DNA of 64,000 bases from Distichodus sexfasciatus (GCA_032718565.1 JAVGVS010000399.1:62001-126000); one strand, 5' to 3'; counted from the stretch's first letter, positions 11,889-24,740 are shown. Numbers and translations are program-made. Notes: generated from the letters alone by a model not told the origin.

Positions 11889-12939
11889 TCTAAATTCCTA
11901 ATAAACCAGAAAAGCCTTGATTTGATTTAAACTGATTTAATTGACACACACTCATTCCTGAATCTGAGAGATAATTGAATCAATATTTATGTAGTCAAAT
12001 TTATCGTACGTATTATAAATACTCAGAGAAAACAGTAAACCTGTAGTTTTTTGCGCGAGGATGATGACCCAGGTGGATGTGGGGGTTGGTGACTCACAGC
12101 AGGGGGTGGCGAGTGTGAGTCGGCACGTGGATGGCGTGGGTGTGGAGGCGGAGAAAGAAGGGATGGCGTGAAGGTAGAGGTCTGGAGAACTGGTGCTTTG
12201 ACAACATACGGCTTCGACAACGCTCAGATTTCTACTTCATCCAAGTCCTAGACTCCTAGTAAAAGTCATATTTTTAGTCGCCATGGTTATTTAGGATAAA
12301 ACAGATCATTTCATAGGTCGCTGCTTCTGTCAAATGAGTCTTCGAAACTTTTCAGTATGTCTTTTGATCAACGCTTGACCTTTTCAGCTTCAACCCCATG
12401 TCTAATTTGGCACCGATGCAACAGATCAACTAAATTTGAGCTCTAAATTGAAAAGTTTCGCTGATGGATGTCCTCATAAAGCGGACGCCCAGCGACGGAA
12501 GAGTAATCTCAGTTTCCCGGTGGCTCTCCATCAATTTAATCCCCAGCCGCGGCCATAAGGCTGAAATCGTCTGCGCCTCCCTCCCTTGAATATCTTATCG
12601 CCGGTTGGAGGGAATCACGTCATAAAGTCCTCGGTTGAGAGTCCTTCAAGCGCGGGCCGAGCGAGGAGGGGATCGATAGCTCTTTAGAGAACTTTCCCGG
12701 GTCTTTCTCAGCTCTTTCCGCTACCTGGCTTTTTGGTGCACTGCAGCCCTTAGCAGAGGAGAGAGGGCTGCATTGATATGCAGGACCTGCCTCAGATTCC
12801 CCATCGCTGCCTCTATCCCAAACGCAGCCTCTCTTCAATGCAACAACACAAAAAGTCACAGACGACTGTGATCTTAAAATATAGAACTAATTATGTGACG
12901 CCAAACAATACCAAAAGTGCTTTAAAATCATCGTTGTCC
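11889..12939. other. Spacer, partly GC-rich
   Basis: 12470-12790 looks low in repeats ('ccatcaatttaatccccagc', 'tgaatatcttatcgccggtt') and could be a conserved noncoding block. That is inference; no motif proves it. Confidence 0.3.
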
Positions 12940-13735
12940 GACAGATGCTCAAGACCTCTCTTGCCGTCCCCTAATTAGTCAACATCTTGTTTGCTGTCCT
13001 GTAATTAGTTGAGATCCATCGGATGCTCTGATGGATGCTCGAGATCTGACAAGATCAGTCAGCATCGGAAATTGTTTTTCTCATCCTGTGATTATTAGAG
13101 ATGCCTTTTGCCGTCACAGAACTAGTCCTGTGCTTTAAGATGATAGTCGTCTGATGGATGTTCGAGATCCCTTTTGCCGTTATATAATTAGTCCATATCC
13201 CTTTTGCCATCACGGAATTTGTCCTACTGTTTAGGATCATAGTCATGCGATGGACGCACAAGATCCCTTTTGCCGTCACAGAATCAGGCCTATGGTTTAA
13301 GCTCGTAGTCATCCGATGGACACTGAAGATCCGGGTTTTTTTGCCATCACGGAACCCGTCCTACGCTTTAAGCTTGTAGTCATCCAATGGACACTCGAGA
13401 TCCCATTTTTCCGTCATGGAAATAGGTCCACGCTTTAAGATAAGAGTCATCTTATGGATGCTGAAGATCCCATTTTGCCGTCACAGAACTAGTCCTGCGC
13501 TTTAAGATCGTTGTCATCCGACGGATGCTCGAGATGCCCTTTTCTCGTCACGGAATCAGTCCTACGCTTTAAGATCAGAGTCATCGGATGGACATTTGAG
13601 ATCCCTTTTGACGTCACGGAATCAGGCCTAGGGTTTAAGCTCGTCTTCATCCGATGATTGATGAAGATCAGTTTTTTCCGTTACAGAATTAGGGCCTACG
13701 CTTTAACGTCATAGTCATGGCGGCAAAAGGGATCT
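12940..13735 (+). repeat. ~66-bp tandem repeat (minisatellite), about 11 units
   Basis: The unit reads roughly 'gagatcccttttgccgtcac' + 'ggaattagtcctacgcttta' + 'agatcatagtcatccgatgg' + 'atgct'. Starts of the 'gatcccttttgccgtcac' box fall near 13164, 13197, 13261, 13326, 13397, 13462, 13530, 13596 and 13664, mostly 64-71 bases apart. Units are diverged by substitutions and small indels. Because 66 is a multiple of three, some frames stay open on both strands by chance. Confidence 0.85.
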
Positions 13736-15179
13736 CAAAGATGTTTGTTATTGCTGCCCGTTGCTAATTCAGAGCCGTACCTGCAGGTGTGTGATCAGAG
13801 AAAAGACAAGATTGAAGTGGGGCTGCGTGTTAAAAACTCTTCCAAACTCTCAGCTCTGAGGGGTGGGGGTGGTCTGCAGCGAAAACTGTAGGTCATTTTG
13901 TAGGGCTTTCACCTTGCCTGCACCTTCATTAATGTAACCGGGGGGCTCGTTTCTCCTGTCTCCCATGTTGTAAATCAGATCTGCTGATATGGCTGTGTGC
14001 GAAGCTGTGTGTGTGTGCGCGTGCCTCATACATGTTTGATAAGTGCACTCGTTGAGCCGCTTGTTCTGTACACGCTAAGGTCGCGCGAGTCAACATTTCA
14101 GAGGACGTCTTGGTGTGGAGACATGCGTAAGTGTGTGTGGGGGGGGGGACTGCAAAGCAAACGTTTTAGCGGTAAACCTTCCCGTACGAGCGTGTCCTTG
14201 AACGTCCCTCTGTCTCGCATCCATCCCTGCCTCTCCTCCCCCCCTTTTTTCTGAGCTGAGTGGCACCTTCCTGCTGGTGTTTCTCCCCTCCTTTACGACT
14301 CCATCTCCAGGGATGCTTTGTCACCGGCCGATGGGGGGGGATGGTGCGGGATGGAGGATCCAGGGTTAGTGTGAACGTCCTCTTCATCTCTTTACTTGCC
14401 TCCTCGTCTTAATCCCTTCTGCACATCTTGGATTAATCTTCTTCACGCCTCTGACTTCTTTACCTTCATCCTTTAACGAAGACATATTGAAAGCCCCCTC
14501 CCTCCTCCTCTTCCTCAGCCCTGCTTTATGTGTTTCTCATCGTTCCGCAGGACCTGCAAAACCCCCTCCTTCCCCAACTCCTATCTGTCTCACTCCCCTA
14601 TCACTGTCCGACATGGTACAGGCTGCATGTGCAGCACCTCCTGCCTTCTAGCGCTGCTTATTGAGTCTGCAAATGCTGAGCAGTGATTAGTCCCCCCTCC
14701 AATGATCAAAATCTTTTTGGATTTGACACGATCGCCTGGCTGAGTAAGTGCAAATCTCTTGCGTTTATTGTGTTGGACTCGCTGCTTTTCTGTTTTTCTT
14801 ACTCTCATCCTTTCGCAATGTTTGGTTGGTCCTGGCTGTCGTTTTCAAGGTTTAGTTTCAGGTTTAGTGCAAATACCATGCTGTACCCAAACGTGCAAAC
14901 GTGTGTGCGCCAGGTGTGTGTGGACCAGCGCCGTCCTCCTCACACCGCCAGGCTTTTCTGCAGGCGCCTCGCTGTTCCGTATCAGAATGCGTTTATGTCC
15001 TGCCGGTTTAAGGGAGGGGGGGGCAACATTCACCTTTACTGGAGAACAGTTCTCCCCTTTGCCTTCTCGTGCTCCATGCAGCTCAGCGGAGTGCACAAAG
15101 AGGACAGTTCGGCCGCCTCTCGCGGGGAAGGTCAGATTACACTTCAGTGGGATTATGTCAAAACCCCTTTTTAAAAACG
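13736..15179. other. Spacer, CT/GC-rich, no gene identified
   Basis: Pyrimidine-rich text lies at 14220-14600. The overlapping frames at 14683-15184 resemble no known protein and look compositional. Confidence 0.35.
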
Positions 15180-15449
15180 TGTAACCCCCCTTTCGCCCTT
15201 CGGCCCGGCCGAGTCCCGGCAGGGGTCAAGGGTGGAGTTTGCTGACAAACGAACCTGTAAAGAGTCGGAACGGTCATATTGCGGCTCGTCCGTCCGCGGG
15301 AAGTTTTGCTGGATGGGGAGGGGAGGAGGTGCGGGGCTGGAGTTGGGGGGCTGATTTGGCGCGAGTCTCGTCAGGGACAGTGACGACCTTCAGGGCTTTG
15401 TAGCTTCAGTGCGACAAGAGAGGGTTTGCGTGGAGCTCAGGCGTCCAAG
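15180..15449 (+). promoter_or_regulatory. Candidate CpG-rich promoter / noncoding 5' exon ending in a splice donor
   Basis: The stretch is GC- and CpG-rich ('ttcggcccggccgagtcccg', 'ttgcggctcgtccgtccgcg'). It runs into 'caggcgtccaag|gtaagccc', a near-consensus splice donor at 15450-15451. Mammalian ATP2B2 is known to use several upstream noncoding first exons, so this could be one. There is no direct evidence of transcription; treat it as a hypothesis. Confidence 0.25.
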
Positions 15450-16890
15450 GTAAGCCCGAGATGCACTTTCGATCGCTCTTTTGGCCTGACGTTGATTAGA
15501 TCGTACGACACTACTACAGAAGACTTATTTTTGACTCGTTATATATGTATATCCATATCAAGCAACTGAAGATCAGTTGAAACATTTGTTCCGAGCTTAA
15601 TTGCTTGATCTCGTGGTTTTATGGCCGTGTCAGTTGTTCGGCATCTTCTCGAAAACATCTTTGAAATCATAGATGTTTTATTGATGTGATAGAGGACAGA
15701 GCAGATCCTCCTGTTCTCTGGCTGACTCACAGCCTCTTATCTAATTTCAGCCGCGGCTCACTGCTTCTCTCCGCCACGAAAGCAGCGCGTGGGTGCGTGA
15801 TTTTGTCTAGGGGACTGGAAAATATGCTGCTTTGCAACTAGTCGTTTCGATGCGCCTTTCGTTTGGATGTAGCGGCGTCCGCGAGCGCTGCCTCGTGCTT
15901 CGATGGGTATATTAGCATAACCCCGCAGTGGGGTGCAGAGCGTCATGTTGCGCCGGAGAGGTGAGGAACTCTTTCTAAACGGTCCTAAAGACGTGCCGAG
16001 GGGTCTAAAATGGGACAGCGTGCAAAAGACGAGCCCAAAGCGCTTTGAATCAAAGCAGGACGTTTAGGGAGGCGACGCCTCATTCAGCAAGGTTGGTGCT
16101 TCAAAGGAAACAGAATGACAAACAGTAAAGCAGGATTAAAAAGAGATGATCTAGTGCTAGGCTGTGACCTTCTTGACCCTCAGGTTCTCCAGAGGCGCGC
16201 TCGAAAATCTTTTCTTCCGAGCCTCAGCTTCGAAAAACTACAGAATCAAACAGCATCTGTATGCATCGCCCTGGATGAAAAGCCCGGGTTTTTAGATGTC
16301 TAAATTTAGCTTTGTTTAAGGACATTGCTTTTGTAAGCTTGCTTGCAAGCCCTGTTTTGCAAGATACTCTTATTCCAGCACAACAGCAGCTGGTTGAGTC
16401 CCTTATCCGGCTCGTTCACCTGGCCTGACACCAAGACGCCCTAGATGAATGTCCTTGCATTACTCTTCCATATTAGCCAGGTGTGGCTTTTGGGTTCCGC
16501 TCCGATCAGTGACGTAATCCAGCCAAATTTGGCATGGCGCCACAAAACCGCGGGTTAATATTTGCCACACAATTTGTCTTTAACTGATTGATTTATTTTT
16601 ACAGTTTCACATCAGAAACATGTTTTAACAATTTTAATAATTTCATTATTTATCAAATTTAAGCCGCGCATTTTTGACTAGCTTGCTAACAAGCGTGAGC
16701 GTTTATGTGTTTTGTTAAAAATGTAGAAAGGGTCTGATTAGGTGATAAAAGCACGAATTTACATCCCTGAAAAGACCTCAAATTTGATATAAATAAGAAA
16801 TTTAATTCAATGTAAGTGAATGTATAATTTGAATTGAATTAAATGTAAGTTAGCAAAACACTGTATATATATATGTGTGTGTGTATATAT

Positions 16891-16924
<34 letters not shown>

Positions 16925-17159
16925 CAAAATTAATATATGCTAATAAGAATGTTACATTGCAATACAACTTTTTTGCTTGCTTTTCTTTTCCCGAGTTCAT
17001 AATGAGCTCACAGCCTGTTTTGTATAAGCAGTTGACGGCTACATATTAATAGAAGTCAACTTTCCAAACTGAAATATATGGTGCAATTTGCAGTCATTAT
17101 GACTGTAATATAGTCTAGACGCTCATGATTTATAGCTGACACTTTGACTGAACATTCGT
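15450..17159. other. Spacer with a (TA)n microsatellite
   Basis: An interrupted (TA)n/(TG)n tract lies at about 16863-16924. Otherwise AT-rich; no gene recognised. Confidence 0.4.
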
Positions 17160-17425
17160 TCATTCGTTTTTGTGAACCACTTAATCTCTACTGGGGTCGC
17201 GGGGACAGGGCCTCCACAGGGATGCAAATCTGGGACACACTCCCTCCCACATCACTTTGGGCGGTTTGGGTTAACAATCAACCTATGGCGTGGCACGGTC
17301 ATGGGAAAATTAAAAGAAAACCCACGGTTTCGGGGAGAGTGCGTGCAAACTCCACATAGAAAGGCTCTACAGCCAACACCAGGGATCAAACCCATCAAAC
17401 CTTCTCACTGTGGTAACATAACCAG
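17160..17425 (-). repeat. SINE-like repeat, family A, reverse strand
   Basis: Reading the reverse strand gives the family order. The copy ends with 'tggggtcgcggggacagggc' near 17190 and has 'gagtgcgtgcaaactccaca' and 'ccttctcactgtg' at its 5' side. It is diverged, with internal losses around the 'cctcccacagtcc' box. Confidence 0.75.
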
Positions 17426-18879
17426 CTGGCTCAATGTATTACAATTGTAATCTTAGTGTTTGAACACTCATCTGCCTAAAATGATTGTAATTTGTTTAAT
17501 CCAGTTTGTTAGTTAACGGTTTTTTGCACTTTTGAACATGACAAAAAGCAAATAAGCATTTGCTATCAGATTTAAGTGGATTTTGGACTCCAAGATGGTC
17601 TCAGGAGTTGTTTTGGATACAAACATCTAAGCCAAAGCAAACAAAATGGCCAGCAGCTTCCAAGTCAGTGCTGTTTATTTCCCAACCGGAGACTACATAT
17701 GAAAGAAAAGTCAATGAGAAAGCAAGGCCAGTCTAATTAACACATGAGTCAAACTCGTCCTCATTATAGAAGATTCCATTGTAATATGGCCTTCTATGCA
17801 TGCTAGGAAGCTTCCACATCTGTAAGCTAAATACCCTGAAGTAGCGAATAACCTGAGCACAGTCAAAAAAAACAACGTCTACGCATAAGGAATAGCTGTT
17901 TGATCCTGCGTTCCTTGCAAGAAGGATTGCTTTGCAAGAGCTGTCAAAGCTAGTCACAAGGCACTTGCTCAGATTTTTTTTCTCATTTCCATGTGATATG
18001 TGTGACTCATCCCACTTTTTTATTCTTTCTTATGTTTGAAATTTTTGGGGGGTTTTTTGTTTTGTGTGTGGTGGGGGGTCAAATGTACTGTACAGGGCTT
18101 CAGTCTTCAGTCAGAGCTGTCAAGCAAATGGCTTAAGATTTAGTCATGACCCACTCATGCCTTGGTTGAAATCCCCGCGATCACGAAGCGCTGCTAAATT
18201 TAGGATGATTGATGGGAGAGGGCTGAAGCGTGGAAGAGGCTGAAAGCTAGATTCACTTTTGCGCTGTCAACAGCGTCACCCTGTCATAGCGCAAAGATCG
18301 CTATGGTCTTTGTTTCTTTGGCCAAGGTCACGCTTTGAAATACCATCGTGAAAAAGCCTGCGAGGATTCTACCGTTTCGATAAAAAAATTAAACAGAAGT
18401 TTAATGAAGTACTATAAGCGATTTAAATTGGTTCTTTCCTTCCGCGTGGTGTCTCTAATTGTCTGCAAAGTTTCAAAAATAGTAACATTTCCAGCTCTAA
18501 TTGGTGATTTGTTGGTGCGAAAGCCCAACAAAAACTGGCATTAGTCACTGAATTATGAGTGTTGCACATTTTGTGATGTTGTTTGAGGTGCAGTTTCAAC
18601 CAAAAGTGGTCCATCTTCAAAATGTACAGCTAAAGTCTGTCATCTCAGAGTCATCATCCTTGACACTCACCACTGATATTTGACTATACAGTATACTGGA
18701 CCCTGAATGAGCGCCATGCCACTGCAGGGCACACTGCTGCTCAAACACACTCCCACCTGTGGGACAATTAAGAGTGACCAATGCGTCCGATATGCACTTG
18801 CTTTTGGACTGTAGAACCAGAGCCCCAGAAAAGCCACGGTAGATGGCGTGAACAGGGGTGCTGCCAAGGATATGGAAGA
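17426..18879. other. Non-genic spacer
   Basis: Nothing recognised. A G/T-rich run lies at 18040-18080. Confidence 0.4.
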
Positions 18880-19012
18880 CATGGCTATAAATTAAGAGGT
18901 TGTGGGTTCAAGCCAGACAGTTTCCTACCATGGCAAGATGAATCCCAGAATTCCTGCTGAATTCCAAGTTGTTAGATGAGGAACGTCCCTGACATTAGTA
19001 AAATTAGGGTTC
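18880..19012 (+). repeat. tRNA-derived SINE, family C fragment
   Basis: 'aagaggttgtgggttcaagc' and 'cccagaattcctgctgaatt' resemble a decayed family C body. It lies just before a family B SINE in the same orientation. Confidence 0.5.
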
Positions 19013-19039
19013 TGCTGCTCCATTGAAGGGATTTGGTTT

Positions 19040-19233
19040 AACCAGTTTGTAGCGTAACAGTTCAGTTGCTCACCGATTCAGTTGCTGTACCACTGAGGTA
19101 CTCTGACATTACTCCCCGTGTCCAGCACCCTGCTCCTTCCACCGGATAGTTAAATACTGCTTGTTTAGTTCTTTTGATGAACCGTGTGCTGTGCTGTGGT
19201 GAGTTCACGATGACAAATAATCACTCACTTTCA
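19040..19233 (+). repeat. tRNA-derived SINE, family B
   Basis: The head 'accagtttgtagcgtaacag' is decayed. 'gtaccactgaggtactctga' and the tail 'gatgacaaataatcactcac' are clear. Confidence 0.8.
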
Positions 19234-20329
19234 CTTTTGGCTAAACGTTTGAATCAAAGTTTAATTCATTATTGAAGAACAGTAAGCACAACCTTGGGGT
19301 CTTAACCTCTTGCGGTTAAGCAATAACATTTTATGGCGTTGAAAAAAGCAAAAACCAAACCAGTGCTGTACAGCACTAATATAGGATGCGAAGAAGTCAA
19401 TGTGTAATAACCGCTACGCTTTGTTGCCATGGCGTCCCCGTTGTAAACATTGCACTTAGGCTTATTAACCAGTAAAAGGCGGCGGCTACCTCTTTGTGCC
19501 GAGCCTTCGATTCGTTCTCGATCGCTCGTAAAGGCGATCATAGGCGTGCAAATGGCGTGAGACTGGGGCTTATCCTCTGGGGTGCACTTTTTTATACTCG
19601 CCTTTAAGTCGGGTCAAAAGCGTACCACCTCCGTCTTTAATTAGAATGAAAGCTCATCGGTGATTTTAACGTATTTTAGTGATTTTAACAGGATTTTTTT
19701 GGGGGAGGGGTTAACCTGTTTTTCCGTATGGTGCAGTAATAACTGTCACTTCAGTCCCTCCCTCACGTGTCCTGACGTTAACGCGTCAGCGTGAAAACCG
19801 TAAGCGAAATGCTTTATCGCTGTGCCTGTTTGAACTATATCTGCATCCATTTACAGCTCCGGCGTCGTGAATGTCACTGTAGTTGTCAGAGTAGCGAAAT
19901 AGACCGGGTGTTTATGCTCAGCCATGCCATATGTTCGTCTCTGGAAAGAGGGTAACGGGGGAAGGAGAGGAAAATAGCTCCTTCTTGGCTTTTCCTGTCA
20001 GATTGCACGGGCCACCTCTCGCCAAATGTTGGGTAACTGAACCTCGAACCCTCGAACGAACACGAATGAGACAAACAACTCTTCGACAGCTCTTCTAAAC
20101 TAGACATTTCTCAACACAGCTAGGTGAATGTGACGTGTCAAACACTGATAGTTAGGTCTAGTTATGAAGTCATCAGGGTTAGTCCAGCCTAAACAGTATC
20201 CAACACTGATAACAGATTTTACTCAAATGCTCCTGTTGAATTAACTAAACTCGTTGTTACTCATTGTCTTTCATGCTAGGTTACGTCAAAGTACAAGGTG
20301 GAATTTAGTTTTAAGTTAAGCTTAACGGA
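19234..20329. other. Non-genic spacer
   Basis: No repeat family or gene recognised. Confidence 0.4.
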
Positions 20330-22705
20330 CTGAGCAAGTCAAACAGGAGTGCTTCTTACTTAGTATAAATGACTGTTGTAGGACGACGAGCTCCCCAACA
20401 CTAGGAAGTTTAAGTTAAGCTTAACTGAAGGAGCCAGTTAAGCTTAACTTAAACCTAAACTTTTTATTTTGAAAAACATGTTGTGTCACACTGGTCTTTC
20501 AGATGTGTTACAATGACACTAGTACCCCTTTTCCACTGCTCTGGTTCCCGTGTCGGCTCCCAATTTTGGAACCAGTGCCGCACTTTTCCACGGAAAAAAA
20601 ATTGGTGCCGGTGCCCTAAAACAAGCTCAGAACCGGCCGCTAAACTTTGCTGGTGCTGGCGAGAACCGTGGCGTCACGAGGAGAATTGGGCGGGTGATAG
20701 GTAAGTGCTGAAGAAAATGGCGGAGGCAAAAGTCGATAACGTGGGCCAGCGGAAGAAATTGAGAATACTTAGCAATATGGACGTCAGATTCGGCAGGCGT
20801 GGAAAGTGCTGAAAGAAAGAAGGTATATGAAGAAATAAGGAGAAGAACTAAAAGTTGCGGAAGCCGTCGAACAACCGTTAGTTTAGTGGGCGCGGGCAGC
20901 GTGTTATCATCTTGGCTCCAGCTGAGCTCCCTGGTCAGTGTAAATGTGGGCCGGTTCTCGGATGGTTCACAGTTCAGCAGCGGACGAACAACAGAACCGG
21001 CACCTGGCACCAGCACCAGTGTAATGGAAAAGGGATATAGGAGGTCCTGTTTAAACTGGGTCCTTCAATTAAGCTTAACTTAAACCTAAACTCTATTTTT
21101 TACTTTGGCGCTACTAGTATGAAAGATTACTAGCAATTGTAACAAGCAGCCTCCCAACACTAAGAGTGTTTAAACTGGGTCCTTCAGTTAAGCTCAACTT
21201 AAACCTAAACTCCATCTTTTACTTGGATGTAACATAGTATAAAAAACCTGTTGTGTGACGACAATCTCCCTAAAACTAGTAGTCCTGTTTAAACTGGGTC
21301 CTTCAGTTAAGCCTAACTTAACTGTTTAAACCGATTCATTCAGCTAACTTAAATCTAAACTCCGTACAATGAAACCTGGTAGAAAAAGACCTGTTTAGCG
21401 ACAACCTCCCTAAAACTAGTAGTCCTGTTTAAACTGGGTCCTTCAGTTAAGCCTAACTTAACTGTTTAAACTAAATCATTCAGCTTAACTTAAATCTAAA
21501 CTCCATCTTTCACTTTAATGTAACCTAGTATGAAAGACCTGTTGTGTAACAACAACAACACTCTAAACCTATATCATTTAAAGCTGGGTCCTTCAGTTTA
21601 AGCCCTAACTTAACTGCAAACTGATTCATTTAGTTTAACAAATCTAAGCTCCATCTTTTACTTTACTATGGCTTTAATTATGAAAGACCTGTTGTGTAAC
21701 CTAACCTCCTAAAACTAAGTAGTCCTGTTTAAACTGGAATTCCTTCAGTTAAACAACAACTGTTTAAATTGATTCATTCAGCTAACTTAAATCTAAACTC
21801 CATCTTTTACTTTAATGTAACCTAGTATGAAAGACCTGTTGTGTAATGACAACCTCCTTAAAACTAGTAGTCCTGTTTAAACTGGGTCCTTCAGTTAAGC
21901 CTAACTTAACTGTTTAAACTGATTCATTTAGTTTAACTTAAATCTAAACTCCATCTTTTACTTTAATGTCACCTAGTATGAAAGACCTGTTGTGTAATGA
22001 CAACCTCCCTAAAACTAGTAGTCCTGTTTAAACTGGGTCCTTCAGTTAAGCCTAACTTAACTGGTTAAATTGGCTCCTTCAGTTAAGCTTAACTCAAACC
22101 TAAACTCCATCTTTGATGTTGATGTAACCTAGTATGAAAGACCTGTTGTATAATAACGACATCCTGAACACTTGCAGTCCTGTTAAAACTGGCTCCTTCA
22201 GTTAAGCCTAACTTAACTGTTTAAACTAAATCATTCAGCTTAACTTAAATCTAAACTCCATCTTTTACTTTAATGTAACCTAGTAGAAAAGACCGTTGTG
22301 TAGCGACAACCTCCTAAAACAATGGTCACATATTTAAACTGAATTGACAATTATTTCGCTTAACTGTTTAAGCTGATTCATTTGGCAAAATCTAACTCCA
22401 TCTTTCACTTTAATGTAACCTAGTAAGAAAGCCCACTTGTTATGCGACAACCTCCCTAAAACTAGTAGTCCTGTTTAAACTGGGTCCTTCAGTTAAGCCT
22501 AACTTAACTGGTTAAACTGTATCCTTCAGTTAAGCTTAACTCAAACCTAAACTCCATCTTTGATGTTGATGTAACCTAGTAAGAAAGAAAGACCTGTTGT
22601 AAACCAACGACCTCCCGAACACTTGCAGTCCTGTTAAAACTGGCTCCTTCAGTTAAGCTTAACTTAGACCTAAATCCCGTCTTTAACTTTGCTGACTCTA
22701 AATTG
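20330..22705 (+). repeat. ~150-bp satellite array, about 12 units, interrupted
   Basis: Each unit contains 'cctgtttaaactgggtcctt', 'cagttaagcctaacttaact', 'taaatctaaactccatcttt' and 'aacctagtatgaaagacctg'. The 'ctgtttaaactgggtcc' box recurs near 21048, 21168, 21286, 21424, 21576, 21723, 21873, 22024, 22171, 22460 and 22628. Spacing is commonly 137-153 bases. Partial units lie at 20330-20500 before the family K insertion. Many units carry short palindromes such as AGTTAAGCTTAACT. Confidence 0.9.
20523..21039 (+). mobile_element. TIR element family K, inserted in the satellite
   Basis: The left end 'ccccttttccactgctctgg' and right end 'ccagtgtaatggaaaaggga' are inverted relative to each other. 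The interior has 'gttcccgtgtcggctcccaa', 'gaaccgtggcgtcacgagga' and 'ggttcacagttcagcag'. A second copy is at 27.8-28.4 kb. It separates satellite units, so it inserted after the array formed. No transposase is present. Confidence 0.75.
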
Positions 22706-24039
22706 TAATCTGAATCTTACAGGCCCAAATAGAAATTCTTAAAGTGATCATTTCCAGAGAGCATGCTTGAAGAGGTCAGAGAATAGAGAAAATATTCTGT
22801 CCTGTACGACGGAGACTCTAAGGTGTTAGAGAAGAGCTGCCTCACTTACGTAACGTCAGGACGACTGCCGCATTACCGCACCGCGCTGGGTTTATACTTG
22901 ACCGGCTGAGTATGCTGTGCTGCTACTGTGGCAGCTGCATTTTGAGGATCTGTGTTGAGAGTTGTTTTATAAACCATTTCTCCAGGCGCGATTACCAAGT
23001 TAGCTGTGAAATGAGGGGAAAGAAGACGTTGAAGCTAAAAACTGCGTTACGAAGGTGCAAAAAAGACCGTTCAGCCCGCATTGACCAGCAAGCGACGACT
23101 GACCTGACATGCCAAACCGCGAACCGCCCGGCACCCTAATTTCTGCTGGTGCTGCAGCCTTTCGCGCCGCAGCGTCGGCGTTCCATTTCCCGACGCCGTG
23201 CTCCAGCGGACAACGCGTAATAGAACCACGTGGCAGCCACGATGCGTGCGCGGAAGCGGTCTGAGCGTAAAGCTTACCTCGGCCCTACAAGACACAGCGG
23301 CCTACCAGCGGGGATGTCGTCGCCAGAGTCTGGTGGAAACAGCGGTGGTGGTGATGCAGTGAATAAGATTCAGTAATGTGGTATCGCAAAATCTGCTCTT
23401 ATTTCGATTCGATTCGATTCAGGAGTCAGTGATCGATTTAAGTGAAACGTGAGCTTCTCTTTTAAGAAAACGAAATGCCTCCCCTGACCAAAATGTGAGC
23501 TGAGGAAGTGAAATCGCCGATGTCTGATTGAGGATTTCTCTTTGGATCGACGCTGTGGTCCCGTTGATCAGTGAATCGATGTAGATCGATGGATCGTTAC
23601 CGCTGCTACCGCGCACATCCACATCCTCTTCCATTTTCTTCTTACTGCGGTTTTGTGCTATAAACTTTTGCTCCTAAACTCTGGCGTGTGACCTATACTT
23701 TTATACCTGTTTTTTTGATACTTACTTTTCGTTTGTGAGTTCTGTTATGTTTCGTCCGTTTTTTGTCCGTGAACTTGTGGGCTCCAATTTCAACGCTTTT
23801 ATGCCGCGACGTAACTCTTCGCCAGCCGCAAATTTAATTATGAATTGAGGGTCCGATGTAACGTTACGCCCCTTTTCGTATTTCATCCTTTTGTTCCCCC
23901 AGTCGCTTATTTTCTCTATAGGAACCCATTCGTTTTCTTCCCGTTAAGAATAAATGCTTTCCTTCAGCTTTCCTTCACCTGTTTTTTCGCCCACGACAGT
24001 CAGCAGCAGTTCTTATGCCCACCTCACTGAACCACGCAT
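22706..24039. other. Non-genic spacer
   Basis: Contains a short 'tcgattcgattcgattca' run at 23404-23421, a likely trace of a hAT-like element. No gene recognised. Confidence 0.4.
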
Positions 24040-24740
24040 CTGAATCTTTTTTGACCCGCATATCCTCTTTTTCATGCTTTTATCATCCCTCGTTCTCTCC
24101 CCATTCTCTTCCGTGTATTGTAATCGAAGTCTTTCTCAGGAGTTGCTGCAAAACTTGATATTCTGTCAGCCCTTACCAACTAAACCTCCTGGCCACCATC
24201 TTGACCCGCACTCGTCTTTTTACTTGCTTTTATCATGCTTTTATCATCCCCCGTTCTCTCCCCATTCTCTTTTGTGTATTGTAAATCTTTTCTCAGGAGT
24301 TTACGTGTCCTGCTACAAAACTTGATATTCATTAGCCACCTGCTTAACCTCCGTACCATCTTGGCCCTTTTCGTCTTTTTCATGCTTTTATCATCCTTTT
24401 ATCGTGCTTTTCTCGTTCTCTCCCCATTCTCTTCCGTGTATTGTAATCAGTCTTTCTACTCAGGGAGTTTACATGTCACTGCTACAAAACATGATATTCT
24501 ACATTAGCCCTTACCAACCCAAACTTCCTGACCACCATCTTGACCCGCACTCGTATTTTTTCATGCTTATATCTTGCTTTTATCATCCCTCGTTCTCTCC
24601 CCATTCTCTTCTGTGTATTGTAATCAGTCTTTCTACTCAGGGAGTTTACATGTCACTGCTGCAAAACATGATATTCTACATTAGCCCTTACCAACCCAAA
24701 CCTCCTGACCACATCTTGACCTGCACTCGTCTCTTTCCAT
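24040..24740 (+). repeat. ~161-bp tandem repeat, 4 units
   Basis: The box 'cgttctctccccattctctt' recurs at 24091, 24252, 24414 and 24591, so spacings are 161, 162 and 177. Each unit also has 'catgcttttatcatccc', 'tgtattgtaat', 'aacttgatattc' or its variants, and 'accatcttgacccgcactcg'. The open frames across it share one repeated peptide and are by-products of the repeat. Confidence 0.9.

Noticed and set aside
13055..13312. Reverse-strand frame with a 22-residue periodic peptide.
   Set aside because: The 66-bp minisatellite stays open by arithmetic; unit divergence shows no coding bias.
14683..15184. Two overlapping frames of 141 and 163 codons.
   Set aside because: No known domain, no start or splice support, and both frames are equally open; this is likely compositional.
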